This document shows positions 13,633-21,329 of a DNA stretch of 28,038 bases, piece by piece; position 1 is the stretch's first letter; every line of letters starts with the position of its first letter. Position numbers and translations under genes: made by a program. The notes beneath the pieces are model-generated. The model was given only the letters and a program-made list of their open reading frames with translations, was not told where the DNA came from and did not search any database. The DNA comes from CAZRWD01 sp964603785 (GTDB lineage Bacteria > Fermentibacterota > Fermentibacteria > Fermentibacterales > Fermentibacteraceae): assembly GCA_964603785.1 (NCBI GenBank), contig CAZRWD010000016.1, forward strand, positions 1-28,038, in the 5' to 3' direction.

Positions 13633-15515
13633 GAGCCCCCACCCCCGGGGGCGCTTATGGCCTCGTTGCGGCAGAGCTGCGCGCAGCATCCGCACCCGTC
13701 GCACAGCGCCGGCGAAATGACGGCCCTGCCCGCATCGTCGAGGGAGATGGCCGGACAGGAGAAGTCGCGGACACAGGTGTGGAAGTTGCGGCAGAGGTCC
13801 GGGTCCACCCGGCTGTGCCCTATCTCCTCGCCCCTGTGCCTCCTGAGCCTGTCCGAGTGCAGGGCGCAGGCGCGGCGCATGACAACCACGCCGAAGCCCG
13901 GCCTTGCCAGTGCCTCCCTCACGGCGCCCAGGGCGGCCTTCCTGTCGTAGGGGTCGGCGATCGTGACATCCTCGACGCCCATGGCCCGGACGACGCTCTC
14001 GGGCGCTATCCGGCGCATGCCCCCGGCCTGCTCGTCCGAGGCGGTCCCGGGGTGCGGCTGCTGCCCCGTCATGGCCGTCACGCCGTTGTCCAGGATGAAC
14101 AGCTTGAATTCGGAATCGCGCCAGGCCGCGTCGGCGAGGCCCGGCAGGCCGGCGTGGAAGAGCGTCGAATCGCCGATGATGGCTATGACCTTCTCCTCGA
14201 GGCAGGCGGACAGGCCGGCCGCTATCCCCAGGGAGGAGCCCATGGAGAGGACCGAGTCGCCCCATCGAAGGGGCTCGAGAGGGGCCATGGAGTAGCAGCC
14301 GATGTCGCTGGATACGACGTGGCGGATGCCCCTGAGGGCCTCCCTGATGATCGAGACCGAAGCCCTGTGCGGGCACCCCGGGCAGAAGACCGGGGGGCGG
14401 GAGGGCAGCCCCTCCTTCAGTGCCGCGGCCCCTTCCAGGAGTGCCTGCGCGTCGACGGGGGGCGTCCGCCCTGCCGCGCCGGCCAGGACGGGGATGATCG
14501 TGTCGGGCGAATACTCCAGGACCTGCGGTAGGTGACCCGAGTGCTTGCCCAGGATCTCGAGGCCGGGGTTCGCCCTCCTGGCGACCCTTTCGACGGCCTC
14601 CTCGACGAAGGGGGAGAGCTCCTCCACCACGACGAGCCTCTCGAGCGGCTCGAGGAACCGGGCTATGAGGTCCTCGGGGAAGGGCCAGACCGCGCCCAGC
14701 ACCAGCATCGAGGGCTCGATCCCCAGTATCCTGCAGGCCTCGAGGGTGTGGCGGAAGCCGACGCCGGTCGCCACCACCCCCAGGCCACCCGATCCGCTGA
14801 TCCGGTTCAGGGGGCTCTGCTCGAACTCGGCCCTGATCCTCCCGGTGCGCTCGACCATCGACGCGTGGAACCTCCTGGCCGATGCGGCCACGGTCACGAA
14901 CCTGGCCGGCTCGTGCGGCCAGGCGACCCTGGGGCGCAGAGCCCTCTCCCCGAGAGCGCCTGTGGAGACCACGCCGCTCTGATGGTTCACCCTGGTGACC
15001 GTGCGGAGGATGACCGGAACGCCGTGCCGCCTGGAGAGGGAGAAGGCCTCGCGCGTCATCTCGAGGGCCTCCTGCGGATTCGACGGTTCGAGCATGGGGG
15101 CCCCGGCGGCAGGGGCGTAGAGCCTCCCGTCCTGTTCCGACTGGGAGGAGTGGGCGTGGGGATCGTCGGCCACGACCAGGACGAGCGCTCCGTGTATGCC
15201 AGTGTAGCACAGGGAGAAGAATGCGTCCGAAGCCACGTTGAGCCCGACGCTCTTCATGGACGCGAGAGAGCTCGCGCCGGTCATCGCAGCCCCGGCCGCG
15301 GTCTCGAGTGCGACCTTCTCGTTGGTCGACAGGAAGGCTCTCACGCCGAGATCCCGCGGGAGGGAGAGCATGGTCTCCAGGAGCTCGACCGTCGGAGATC
15401 CCGGGTAGCCGGCATAGACGTCCACGCCGGCTTCGAGAGCGCCCCTCGCGATCGCCTCGTTGCCGAGGAGGAACGCCTTCCGCGGTTCGCCCGATGTGAC
15501 GGCTTCCGGAACCAG
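13629..15515 (-). CDS. iorA: Indolepyruvate:ferredoxin oxidoreductase alpha subunit, probable CTG start
   Basis: This is a 628-aa TPP enzyme from CTG 15515. The first ATG/GTG/TTG in frame is GTG 15425, which would remove the conserved KAFLLGNEAIARGALEAGVD block before YAGYPGSP. CTG 15515 has GGGAGG six bases upstream, and an in-frame TGA closes the frame shortly before it. Other landmarks are NEKVALETAAGAAMTGA, VFCPGCPHRA, and the TPP region IIGDSTLFHAGL...LDNGVTAMTGQQPHPG. The C-terminal ferredoxin domain has second motif CDGCGCCAQLC intact. The first reads C-x5-C-x5-CP, with Phe where the second Cys of CxxCxxC is expected, so cluster I lacks one ligand. The spacing and overlap with iorB indicate an operon. 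Confidence 0.92.
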   Translation of the reverse strand: MVPEAVTSGEPRKAFLLGNEAIARGALEAGVDVYAGYPGSPTVELLETMLSLPRDLGVRAFLSTNEKVALETAAGAAMTGASSLASMKSVGLNVASDAFFSLCYTGIHGALVLVVADDPHAHSSQSEQDGRLYAPAAGAPMLEPSNPQEALEMTREAFSLSRRHGVPVILRTVTRVNHQSGVVSTGALGERALRPRVAWPHEPARFVTVAASARRFHASMVERTGRIRAEFEQSPLNRISGSGGLGVVATGVGFRHTLEACRILGIEPSMLVLGAVWPFPEDLIARFLEPLERLVVVEELSPFVEEAVERVARRANPGLEILGKHSGHLPQVLEYSPDTIIPVLAGAAGRTPPVDAQALLEGAAALKEGLPSRPPVFCPGCPHRASVSIIREALRGIRHVVSSDIGCYSMAPLEPLRWGDSVLSMGSSLGIAAGLSACLEEKVIAIIGDSTLFHAGLPGLADAAWRDSEFKLFILDNGVTAMTGQQPHPGTASDEQAGGMRRIAPESVVRAMGVEDVTIADPYDRKAALGAVREALARPGFGVVVMRRACALHSDRLRRHRGEEIGHSRVDPDLCRNFHTCVRDFSCPAISLDDAGRAVISPALCDGCGCCAQLCRNEAISAPGGGGS

Positions 15516-15541
15516 GCCACACCTCCCATGGGTCAGTCCCG

Positions 15542-15570
15542 ATCATATTAGGAGCGGCGCCGGGGGTGAA
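15542..15570 (-). promoter_or_regulatory. Promoter of iorAB
   Basis: On the minus strand, TTCACC (15570-15565, 4/6), a 17-bp spacer and TATGAT (15547-15542, 5/6). The predicted transcript starts near 15535, just before the Shine-Dalgarno (15527-15522). This supports translation starting at CTG 15515. Confidence 0.55.
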
Positions 15571-15593
15571 GTGCGGAACGGAAGGAGGAGGAG

Positions 15594-16094
15594 ATGCTGG
15601 AGATGATAACGGGGCGCCGCAGCATCAGGCGGTACGAGGACAGGCCCGTGCCGAGGGAGATGATCGATAACCTCCTCAGGGCGGCGATGTATGCCCCCTC
15701 GGCCAGCAACAGGCAGCCGTGGCACTTCGTGGTGGTGACGGACAAGGTCCTCCTGGAGAAGGTCCCCTCCTTCCATCCCCACGCCGCGATGGTCCCGGGA
15801 GCCGCGGGGTGCATCATCGTCTGCGCCGACGTCTCCTCCACCCACCACCCGATGTGGGTCCAGGACTGCTCGGCGGCGACACAGAACATCCTGCTCGCCG
15901 CCCACGAGACCGGTCTCGGAGCGGTGTGGCTGGGAATCCACCCCAGGGAGGACCGGGTCGAGGGGTGCCGGGCCTTCGCGGGACTGCCGGCCGGTATGGA
16001 GCCCTTCTCGATGGTGGCGTTCGGGTGGCCTGCCGAGAAGCCGCCTATGCCCGAGAGGTTCGACGCGTCGAGGATCCACTGGGAACACTGGTAG
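15594..16094 (+). CDS. Nitroreductase family FMN-dependent oxidoreductase
   Basis: This is a 166-aa protein; ATG 15594 follows a strong GGAGGAGG. The N terminus ITGRRSIRRYEDRPVPREMIDNLLRAAMYAPSASNRQPW is the family signature, with the FMN phosphate-binding RRSIR and the PSASNRQPW loop. QDCSAATQNILLAAHETGLGAVWLGI is the second conserved helix, and VAFGWPAEKP the usual C-terminal strand. At 166 aa it is of the short class. The substrate is unknown; such enzymes in anaerobes often reduce flavins, quinones or nitro compounds using NAD(P)H. The next gene begins at the base after its stop. Confidence 0.9.
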   Translation: MLEMITGRRSIRRYEDRPVPREMIDNLLRAAMYAPSASNRQPWHFVVVTDKVLLEKVPSFHPHAAMVPGAAGCIIVCADVSSTHHPMWVQDCSAATQNILLAAHETGLGAVWLGIHPREDRVEGCRAFAGLPAGMEPFSMVAFGWPAEKPPMPERFDASRIHWEHW

Positions 16095-17666
16095 ATGAAC
16101 CGTCCGGGGGGCCCTGCGGCCTGGCTGCTGGCCGCGGCTCCGCTGCTGCTGGCATTCCTCCTGACCGGCTCGTCAGCCGGTCCCGGGGCTCCGTTCTCGG
16201 GGGACAACGGCATGAAGCTGTGGCAGGCCGACGCCTTCATCCACGGCCGAACGACGCTCGAGAGGAGCCTCCCCGCCGGGACGGGAGCCGGCGAGTTCGC
16301 CCCCGTGCTCTCCAGGCCTGCGGAGGGCGGCGTCACCTCGATCTACCCGGCCAGCTTCCCCCTGCTGACTACCATGTTCGGTCTGGGTTCCCTGTTCTCG
16401 GCCAGGCTCGTCGTGCTCGCGCTGACAACCGCATGCGCATGGGTCCTGGCCGTGCTCGCCGGGGGCGGGGCCTTCGCGGGCGCCTCCGCCTTCGTCCTCT
16501 CCGGGCTGGCTCCCTACTCCCTCGTGTACTGGGAGCATGGTCCGGCCATGCTGCCGGCCCTCCTGTCCGTGGTGCTCTTCAGGAACTGCGTCGAGAAGCC
16601 GGGCAGGCACCTCCCCTGGTGCATCCTGCCCCTGGCCGCCGCGTCGTTCTGGAGGGCTGAGATCGCGGTTGCCGCAGCGGCGATGGCCGCAGTCATGCTC
16701 GCATGCAGCCGGAATGCCCCCGGAGCCGGGCGGGGGCTTGCAGCCCTGCTCCTCCTCGCTGCCGCCGGGATCGTCACCCTCCTCGAGCCGGGACTGCTTC
16801 CTGCGGGAGTGGCGGCCAATCTGCCCGACCTCGGCCATCCCGGCAGCTTCCTGGTTCGCAGGATCGACATCTTCCAGTCCTGGACCCTCCCGTGGACCAA
16901 TCTCCCGGCGGTGGCGGCCCTCGTCCTCTGGGCCGCGGGAGCAGTCGCCCGGGCACGGGGGGCGCGAGGCTGGAAGTCGATCCTCGTCTGCTCGGCCGGA
17001 GCGGCGGTCATCCTCTACTACTGGTTCAGGAAGTCGGTCGGCACCTCGTCGGTGTTCATGCTGACTCCCGGCCTGCTGCTGCTCCCCCTGGCCCCAGGAT
17101 GGGGTTCGGACAGCAGGGCGCGGCATCTGGTGATCGGGGCGCTGGGCGCATCCGCGGCCGTGCTGATGCTCTCGCCCACAGACGGGATGTTCCAGTTCGG
17201 CCCCAGGTTCCTCCTCCTGCCGTCCGCACTGGCCGCAGCGGCCCTGGTGAGCGCATGCAGAAACAGGAGGGGCGGAGGCGCGGTCCTCCTGACCGCCCTG
17301 CTGCTGTCGCTCTGGGCTTCGGTGCGGGGCGTGATGTTCCAGCAGTACTTCAGGGCGGCTCATGACAGGCTGGCCGCAAGCCTCGAACAGGCCCCCGAGG
17401 GCGTGGTGACCGGCACCGACGAGGAATGGCTGCCCCTGGTCGCATGGCGCGTCGCCGCATCGAGGCCGCTACTTCATGCGGGGAGCCCGTCTGAGCTTCT
17501 CGACCGGGGGATGGACGGGTTTCTCTGGATGTCAGCCGGTTCGGTCGCCGGGTCGGAGACTTCGGAGCCCGGCTACAGGGATCTCCGTTGGAGCGGACCC
17601 GGTGCGGCGGGTCTCCAGCCCCCGCAGGGGGACCTGCAGCCGGATCCATGGAGGGGTGTGCCCTAG
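16095..17666 (+). CDS. Polytopic membrane protein, GT-C glycosyltransferase-like
   Basis: This is a 523-aa protein. The N terminus is a membrane span followed by GDNGMKLWQADAFIHG and later YPASFPLLTTMFGLGSLF. About ten hydrophobic spans then alternate with short Arg-rich loops. The C-terminal ~110 residues are soluble. The layout (first long extracytoplasmic loop with an acidic GDNG motif, then many spans) recalls dolichyl-/polyprenyl-phosphate-dependent GT-C transferases, but I see no decisive catalytic motif, so the function is unproven. ATG 16095 directly abuts the nitroreductase stop. There is only a weak Shine-Dalgarno, so coupling is likely. Its TAG shares the CTAG 17663-17666 with the stop of the convergent fhs gene. 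Confidence 0.65.
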   Translation: MNRPGGPAAWLLAAAPLLLAFLLTGSSAGPGAPFSGDNGMKLWQADAFIHGRTTLERSLPAGTGAGEFAPVLSRPAEGGVTSIYPASFPLLTTMFGLGSLFSARLVVLALTTACAWVLAVLAGGGAFAGASAFVLSGLAPYSLVYWEHGPAMLPALLSVVLFRNCVEKPGRHLPWCILPLAAASFWRAEIAVAAAAMAAVMLACSRNAPGAGRGLAALLLLAAAGIVTLLEPGLLPAGVAANLPDLGHPGSFLVRRIDIFQSWTLPWTNLPAVAALVLWAAGAVARARGARGWKSILVCSAGAAVILYYWFRKSVGTSSVFMLTPGLLLLPLAPGWGSDSRARHLVIGALGASAAVLMLSPTDGMFQFGPRFLLLPSALAAAALVSACRNRRGGGAVLLTALLLSLWASVRGVMFQQYFRAAHDRLAASLEQAPEGVVTGTDEEWLPLVAWRVAASRPLLHAGSPSELLDRGMDGFLWMSAGSVAGSETSEPGYRDLRWSGPGAAGLQPPQGDLQPDPWRGVP

Positions 17667-19339
17667 GCCCAGATGATCGAGCCGTCCGGGGCGGTGTCCA
17701 TGCCCTCTGCCGCTGGGGTGGACGGCAGCCCGGGCATCCGCAGGATCTCGCCCGTTATCGGGACGACGAATCCTGCCCCGGCGGCGATCTGCACCTCCCT
17801 GACGGTAACGACGAAGTCCTTGGGCCGGCCGAGCAGGTCCGGATTGTCGGACAGCGAGTTCTGCGTCTTCGCTATGCAGACCGGCAGAGCGTCGTAGCCG
17901 AACTTGGCGATGGTCGCGAGGTCCTTCCGGGCGGCCGGTGTGTAGTCGACGTGCTCGGCCCCGTAGATCTCGGACGCGATCTTCTGTATCTTGCGTTCCA
18001 CTGGCCATTTCCAGTCGTAGAGCGGCTTCAGGCCGCCGGCGCAGCTCTCGGCGACTCCGGCCACCGCCTCGGCAAGCGCGGTCATCCCCTCCCCGCCCCT
18101 GGCGAAGCCCTCGCCGACCTCCGAAGGCACTCCCAGGGCTCTGCACCTCGCCCTCACCACCGAGATCTCCTCCGGCGTGTCGGACGGGAAGCGGTTGACG
18201 CAGACGACGGCGGGAACCCCGAACTTGTGGATGTTCTCGATGTGCTTCTCCAGGTTGGGGAGGCCTCTCGACACGGCGTCGGGATCGGGATCGTCCAGGG
18301 CCCTCCTCTTCACGCCGCCATGCATCTTGAGGGCCCGGCAGGTCGCCACGAGCACCACCGCGCAGGGCAGGAACCCGCCCTGCACGCACTTGATGTCGAA
18401 GAACTTCTCCGCCCCGAGGTCGAAGCCGAAGCCGGCCTCCGTGATGGCCCAGTCGGCGAAGTTCACCGCCATGCGGGTCGCGAGTATCGAGTTGCAGCCA
18501 TGGGCGATGTTCGCGAAGGGACCCGCATGGACGAACGCGGGCACCCCCTCCAGGGTCTGCACCAGGTTGGGCAGGATGGCCTGTCTCAGCAGCACGGTCA
18601 TCGCTCCGGCCACCCCGGTCGCCGCGGCGGTCACGCTGTCGCCGTCGTAGGTCAGCCCCAGGAAGATCCTCGACAGCCGCTCCCTCAGGTCGTCCAGCCC
18701 GTCCGTCAGAGCCAGGATGGCCATGACCTCGCTCGCGGCCGTGATGTCGAAGCCCGTCTCCCTCGGCACTCCCTGGGTCCTGCCGCCCAGCCCGATGACG
18801 ATGTTGCGGAGGGCACGGTCGTTCATGTCGAGGACCCTGCGGAATCTTATAGTCCTGGGGTCCAGGCGGTTGGGGTTGCCCCAGTAGATCTGGTTGTCGA
18901 CGGCGGCGGCGAGCAGGTTGTGCGCCGAGGTGACCGCGTGAAGGTCCCCCGTGAAGTGCAGGTTGATGTCGTCAGCCGGCACCAGCGAGGACAGGCCCCC
19001 TCCGGTGGCCCCGCCCTTCATTCCGAAGATCGGCCCCAGGGACGGCTCCCTGAGGGCTATGCAGACCGACCGGCCGAGACGCGCGAGACCCTGCGCAAGG
19101 CCTATCGAGGTGGTGGTCTTGCCCTCGCCGGCCGGGGTGGGGGTCATGGCGGATACTAGGATGAGGTGTCCGGGGCCCCTGGATCTTCTCTCCAGGGCTT
19201 TCAGCCTCACCTTCGCCCTGTCGTCGCCGTATGGCAGGAGGTCTTCGGGGGAGAGGCCCAGGGATGCGGCCACCTCCGGGATCGGCCGGGGGAGTCGTCG
19301 ATCAGCCCCGGCGGGCGGCGGAGAGGCTCCGGGTGTCAG
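17663..19339 (-). CDS. fhs: Formate-tetrahydrofolate ligase, probable CTG start
   Basis: This is a 558-aa enzyme that makes 10-formyl-THF from formate, THF and ATP, feeding one-carbon metabolism or the methyl branch of the Wood-Ljungdahl pathway. Motifs are TPTPAGEGKTTTSIGLAQGL (nucleotide loop), REPSLGPIFGMKGGATGGG, DDINLHFTGDLHAVTSAHNLL, PNLVQTLEG, GPFANIAHGCNSILAT, TEAGFGFDLGAEKFFDIKC. The only canonical start near the N terminus, GTG 19273, would cut off PIPEVAASLGL, part of the conserved beginning, and its GGAG directly abuts it. CTG 19339 overlaps the upstream stop as CTGA, has AAGGA nine bases upstream, and gives about the usual family length (around 555-560). No other Wood-Ljungdahl gene lies in the window. 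Confidence 0.93.
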   Translation of the reverse strand: MTPGASPPPAGADRRLPRPIPEVAASLGLSPEDLLPYGDDRAKVRLKALERRSRGPGHLILVSAMTPTPAGEGKTTTSIGLAQGLARLGRSVCIALREPSLGPIFGMKGGATGGGLSSLVPADDINLHFTGDLHAVTSAHNLLAAAVDNQIYWGNPNRLDPRTIRFRRVLDMNDRALRNIVIGLGGRTQGVPRETGFDITAASEVMAILALTDGLDDLRERLSRIFLGLTYDGDSVTAAATGVAGAMTVLLRQAILPNLVQTLEGVPAFVHAGPFANIAHGCNSILATRMAVNFADWAITEAGFGFDLGAEKFFDIKCVQGGFLPCAVVLVATCRALKMHGGVKRRALDDPDPDAVSRGLPNLEKHIENIHKFGVPAVVCVNRFPSDTPEEISVVRARCRALGVPSEVGEGFARGGEGMTALAEAVAGVAESCAGGLKPLYDWKWPVERKIQKIASEIYGAEHVDYTPAARKDLATIAKFGYDALPVCIAKTQNSLSDNPDLLGRPKDFVVTVREVQIAAGAGFVVPITGEILRMPGLPSTPAAEGMDTAPDGSIIWA

Positions 19340-19563
19340 TATGAGTCGTCCTTGATGCCTTCGGGGGGCTCTATCTCGACCCTCTCGACCCTGGGATTGA
19401 TGACTCCCTCCAGCATCCAGCCCCTGGGCAGGCCGAAGCCCTCCATGGAGGCCACCTTGAACTCCTTGCCCTTAGGGGTGTCCCGGGAAATGACACAGTA
19501 GCTGACGCCCTTCATGTCCGCCAGGCGGCCAGCCTCGATTCGTGCCTTCTCGAGATCAGTCAC
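19336..19563 (-). CDS. Small hypothetical protein coupled to fhs
   Basis: This is a 75-aa acidic/basic mixed soluble protein, not recognised. GTG 19563 has AAGGAGG seven bases upstream. Visible features are an N-terminal helix (TDLEKARIEAGRLADMKG), a beta-like middle (VSYCVISRDTPKGKEFKVAS) and a C-terminal strand-rich part (RVERVEIEPPEGIKDDSY). There is no signal peptide or Cys pair. Its stop overlaps the probable CTG start of fhs, so it is translated on the same message. About 65 bases upstream is TATAGT (19632-19627, minus strand), a possible -10 without a convincing -35. A folate- or fhs-related role is only a guess from position. Confidence 0.7.
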   Translation of the reverse strand: MTDLEKARIEAGRLADMKGVSYCVISRDTPKGKEFKVASMEGFGLPRGWMLEGVINPRVERVEIEPPEGIKDDSY

Positions 19564-19672
19564 TTCAGGACCTCCTTGACATCATCTTCGCCGGGGTCGT
19601 CCGGGGGCCGTCCGACCGGGGAGGATACTATACGCTCCCCCGGACAAAATGCCACCATCGCCGGAAACGCTG

Positions 19673-19698
19673 CCGGGAGGGCGTCTCCCCCCTCCCGG
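19673..19698. terminator. Strong inverted repeat after the Spy-like gene
   Basis: CCGGGAGGG 19673-19681 is the exact reverse complement of CCCTCCCGG 19690-19698, with an 8-base loop. It lies 19 bases past the stop of the minus-strand Spy-like gene and before the promoter region of the next minus-strand unit. It is a likely transcript-end hairpin, though no T tract follows. Confidence 0.5.
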
Positions 19699-19716
19699 AG
19701 CGCTCCTGCGGATGGT

Positions 19717-20268
19717 CTAGCGCCCGCCGCGCAGCCCTCCCCCGAGGGGTCCGTGCATCCCCCCGGGGCCGGGGAGGCCGCTCTCGAGGAACTCGGCTAT
19801 CCTGTCGAGCTGATCCCGGGTCAGGACGTCGTGTACCCTGACGAGCGCCTCCAGGCCGATGCCCCGGATCTCCTCCCTGACCGCCTCGCGCTCCTCGGCC
19901 AGGGCCTCGAAGTCGCGGGCGGTGACGCTGCTCCGGCTGAAGACCTCGAGGAAGTCCATGACCGGCTCCACGGGCTCGGAGGCCTCGACGACGGCCCGGA
20001 TCTCCTCGCGCGCATCCTCGATGATCCGTTCCACCTCGGTCCACTGGGCGTCCGTCAGGTCGAGCCTGTCGAGGAGTCTCATGATTCCCTGGACCGGACC
20101 CATGCCCTCCATGCCGGGTTCCTCGCCGGGCATCATCGGACCCGCTCCGGGGCCCTCCATGCGGCCGAAGCCATCGGATCCAGCCCCGGGCCGGTCCCAG
20201 GGCTGCGCCCAGGCCGCCGTGCCGGCGACCAGGACCAGTGCTGCAGCGACCATCGTCATCCTCGACAT
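19717..20268 (-). CDS. Spy/CpxP-like periplasmic protein (LTxxQ)
   Basis: This is a 183-aa protein. ATG 20268 has GGAGGAG five bases upstream and starts a Sec signal peptide (MTMVAAALVLVAGTAAWA, cleavage after AWA). A Met/Gly/Pro-rich linker follows. Then come long amphipathic helices with two LTxxQ motifs, LDLTDAQWTEVERI and VLTRDQLDRI, separated by a charged helix (ARDFEALAEEREAVREEI). This is the Spy/CpxP/ZraP-type fold, whose members act as envelope-stress chaperones or metal-responsive periplasmic proteins. The C terminus is a Gly-rich tail (GPGGMHGPLGGGLRGGR). A possible response-regulator box lies about 80-100 bp upstream. Function beyond family is inferred. Confidence 0.75.
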   Translation of the reverse strand: MSRMTMVAAALVLVAGTAAWAQPWDRPGAGSDGFGRMEGPGAGPMMPGEEPGMEGMGPVQGIMRLLDRLDLTDAQWTEVERIIEDAREEIRAVVEASEPVEPVMDFLEVFSRSSVTARDFEALAEEREAVREEIRGIGLEALVRVHDVLTRDQLDRIAEFLESGLPGPGGMHGPLGGGLRGGR

Positions 20269-20348
20269 TCCGCTCCTCCTTCCGGGGTCCCCCCCTGTTT
20301 CCACGAGGGGATCATGAGAAGCGAATCGTGCAACGCTCGGAACCCGAG

Positions 20349-20364
20349 GTAACAGTTTGTAACA
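20349..20364 (-). promoter_or_regulatory. CpxR-like direct-repeat box upstream of the Spy-like gene
   Basis: Plus-strand GTAAC-AGTTT-GTAAC (the full repeat is GTAACAG twice, 20349-20355 and 20359-20365, period 10). OmpR-family regulators bind such one-turn direct repeats; the E. coli CpxR consensus is GTAAA-N5-GTAAA. It lies between the lipoprotein stop (20384) and the Spy-like start (20268). A weak -10-like CATGAT (20316-20311, minus) would put the box centre near -53. Confidence 0.45.
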
Positions 20365-20383
20365 GCGCGCCCGCATCGCCGGC

Positions 20384-21262
20384 TCATTCCATCCCGAGGT
20401 AGGGGACCGTCCAGGCGCCCGAGTCGTAGTCCTGCTCGGTCTGGTCGGCCATCGTGTCTGCGTCGATCACGTCGGCGGCGATGACCCTGTGCTCGTTGGT
20501 GGCCTCGGCGTACCATTCGTAGGTGTAGATGCCGTCGCCGGCCTCGAGATCGCCGAACTGACCGTCGTCGTACATGATGTGGCGGGGCCAGGTCGGGAGG
20601 GGGCCGTGGGCGTACACGAAGAACTCGGGGACATGGGTCGGGTTCTGGTGGATCGCCTCCACCTCCAGCCTCAGGAAGTCGCCCTCGGCCAGATCCGGGA
20701 GATCGGCGGCGACGTCCAGGAAGGTGTCGGGATCGTCCAGGGAAAGGAGCAGATCCCCGTCACGGTACAGCCGCATGGCGGTGACGAATACCTCCTGCGT
20801 CTCCGCCGGACCGCAGTAGAACTCGGCCGGCGTGATGGAGGCCACGACCCACCCGCCGTACGGGTCGCTCGATTCGCCGGTCCTCTCGACGACCACCCTG
20901 CGGACCCTGCCGTCGGCGATGGTCTTCGTGCCCGCGAGGAGCTGACCGTCGTGTACGACGTCGATGTTCAGCACCGCCAGGAAGGGTCTCTCCACGGTCA
21001 GGGTGCACACCCCGACGGCCGGATCACCCTCGAAGGTCACCCAGAGCTGGCCCAGGCCGGTCAGGGATCGCCACCAGAACTCGGGGACCTCGACGTCCCT
21101 CGACGCCCCCCCGTCCTGGCCGTCGATGTTGCCGAACAGGGTGAGGGGACTGCCGGCCACGAGGCTCTCGATGTAGTCCTCGTCGGTGGGCTGGGGGTCC
21201 TCGGCGCAGCCGGGGATGAGAGCAAGGGAACAGATGCATGCGGACAGGATCAGCTTCTTCAT
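20384..21262 (-). CDS. Lipoprotein of unknown function
   Basis: This is a 292-aa protein; ATG 21262 lies behind GGAGGAG. The signal peptide is MKKLILSACICSLALIPGC, with lipobox IPGC (Cys 19). The mature part is acidic and rich in beta-strand patterns. The end carries DDGQFGDLEAGDGIYTYEWYAEA, resembling the D-G-x-x-GDxxAGDGIYT loop found in Ig-like/choice-of-anchor domains of secreted proteins. I do not recognise a catalytic site. It lies 67 bp downstream of the metal-transporter operon on the same strand and 115 bp upstream of the Spy-like gene, so it could share transcription with either. It is probably an envelope protein. Confidence 0.65.
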   Translation of the reverse strand: MKKLILSACICSLALIPGCAEDPQPTDEDYIESLVAGSPLTLFGNIDGQDGGASRDVEVPEFWWRSLTGLGQLWVTFEGDPAVGVCTLTVERPFLAVLNIDVVHDGQLLAGTKTIADGRVRRVVVERTGESSDPYGGWVVASITPAEFYCGPAETQEVFVTAMRLYRDGDLLLSLDDPDTFLDVAADLPDLAEGDFLRLEVEAIHQNPTHVPEFFVYAHGPLPTWPRHIMYDDGQFGDLEAGDGIYTYEWYAEATNEHRVIAADVIDADTMADQTEQDYDSGAWTVPYLGME

Positions 21263-21329
21263 GGAAGACTCCTCCTTTCTCCGATGCGAGAATGGCGATG
21301 CGATGTCACGCGATCATCATGCCGGTGTA

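Noticed and set aside
15425..15425. GTG 15425 as iorA start
   Set aside because: It would delete about 30 residues including the conserved LLGNEAIARGALEAG block, and it lacks a Shine-Dalgarno.
13633..15546. Long minus-strand open frame continuing upstream of iorB in its own frame
   Set aside because: It overlaps the well-supported iorA in another frame, its translation is Arg/Gly/Pro-rich low-complexity text, and only the last 207 codons match IorB. High GC makes such frames common.
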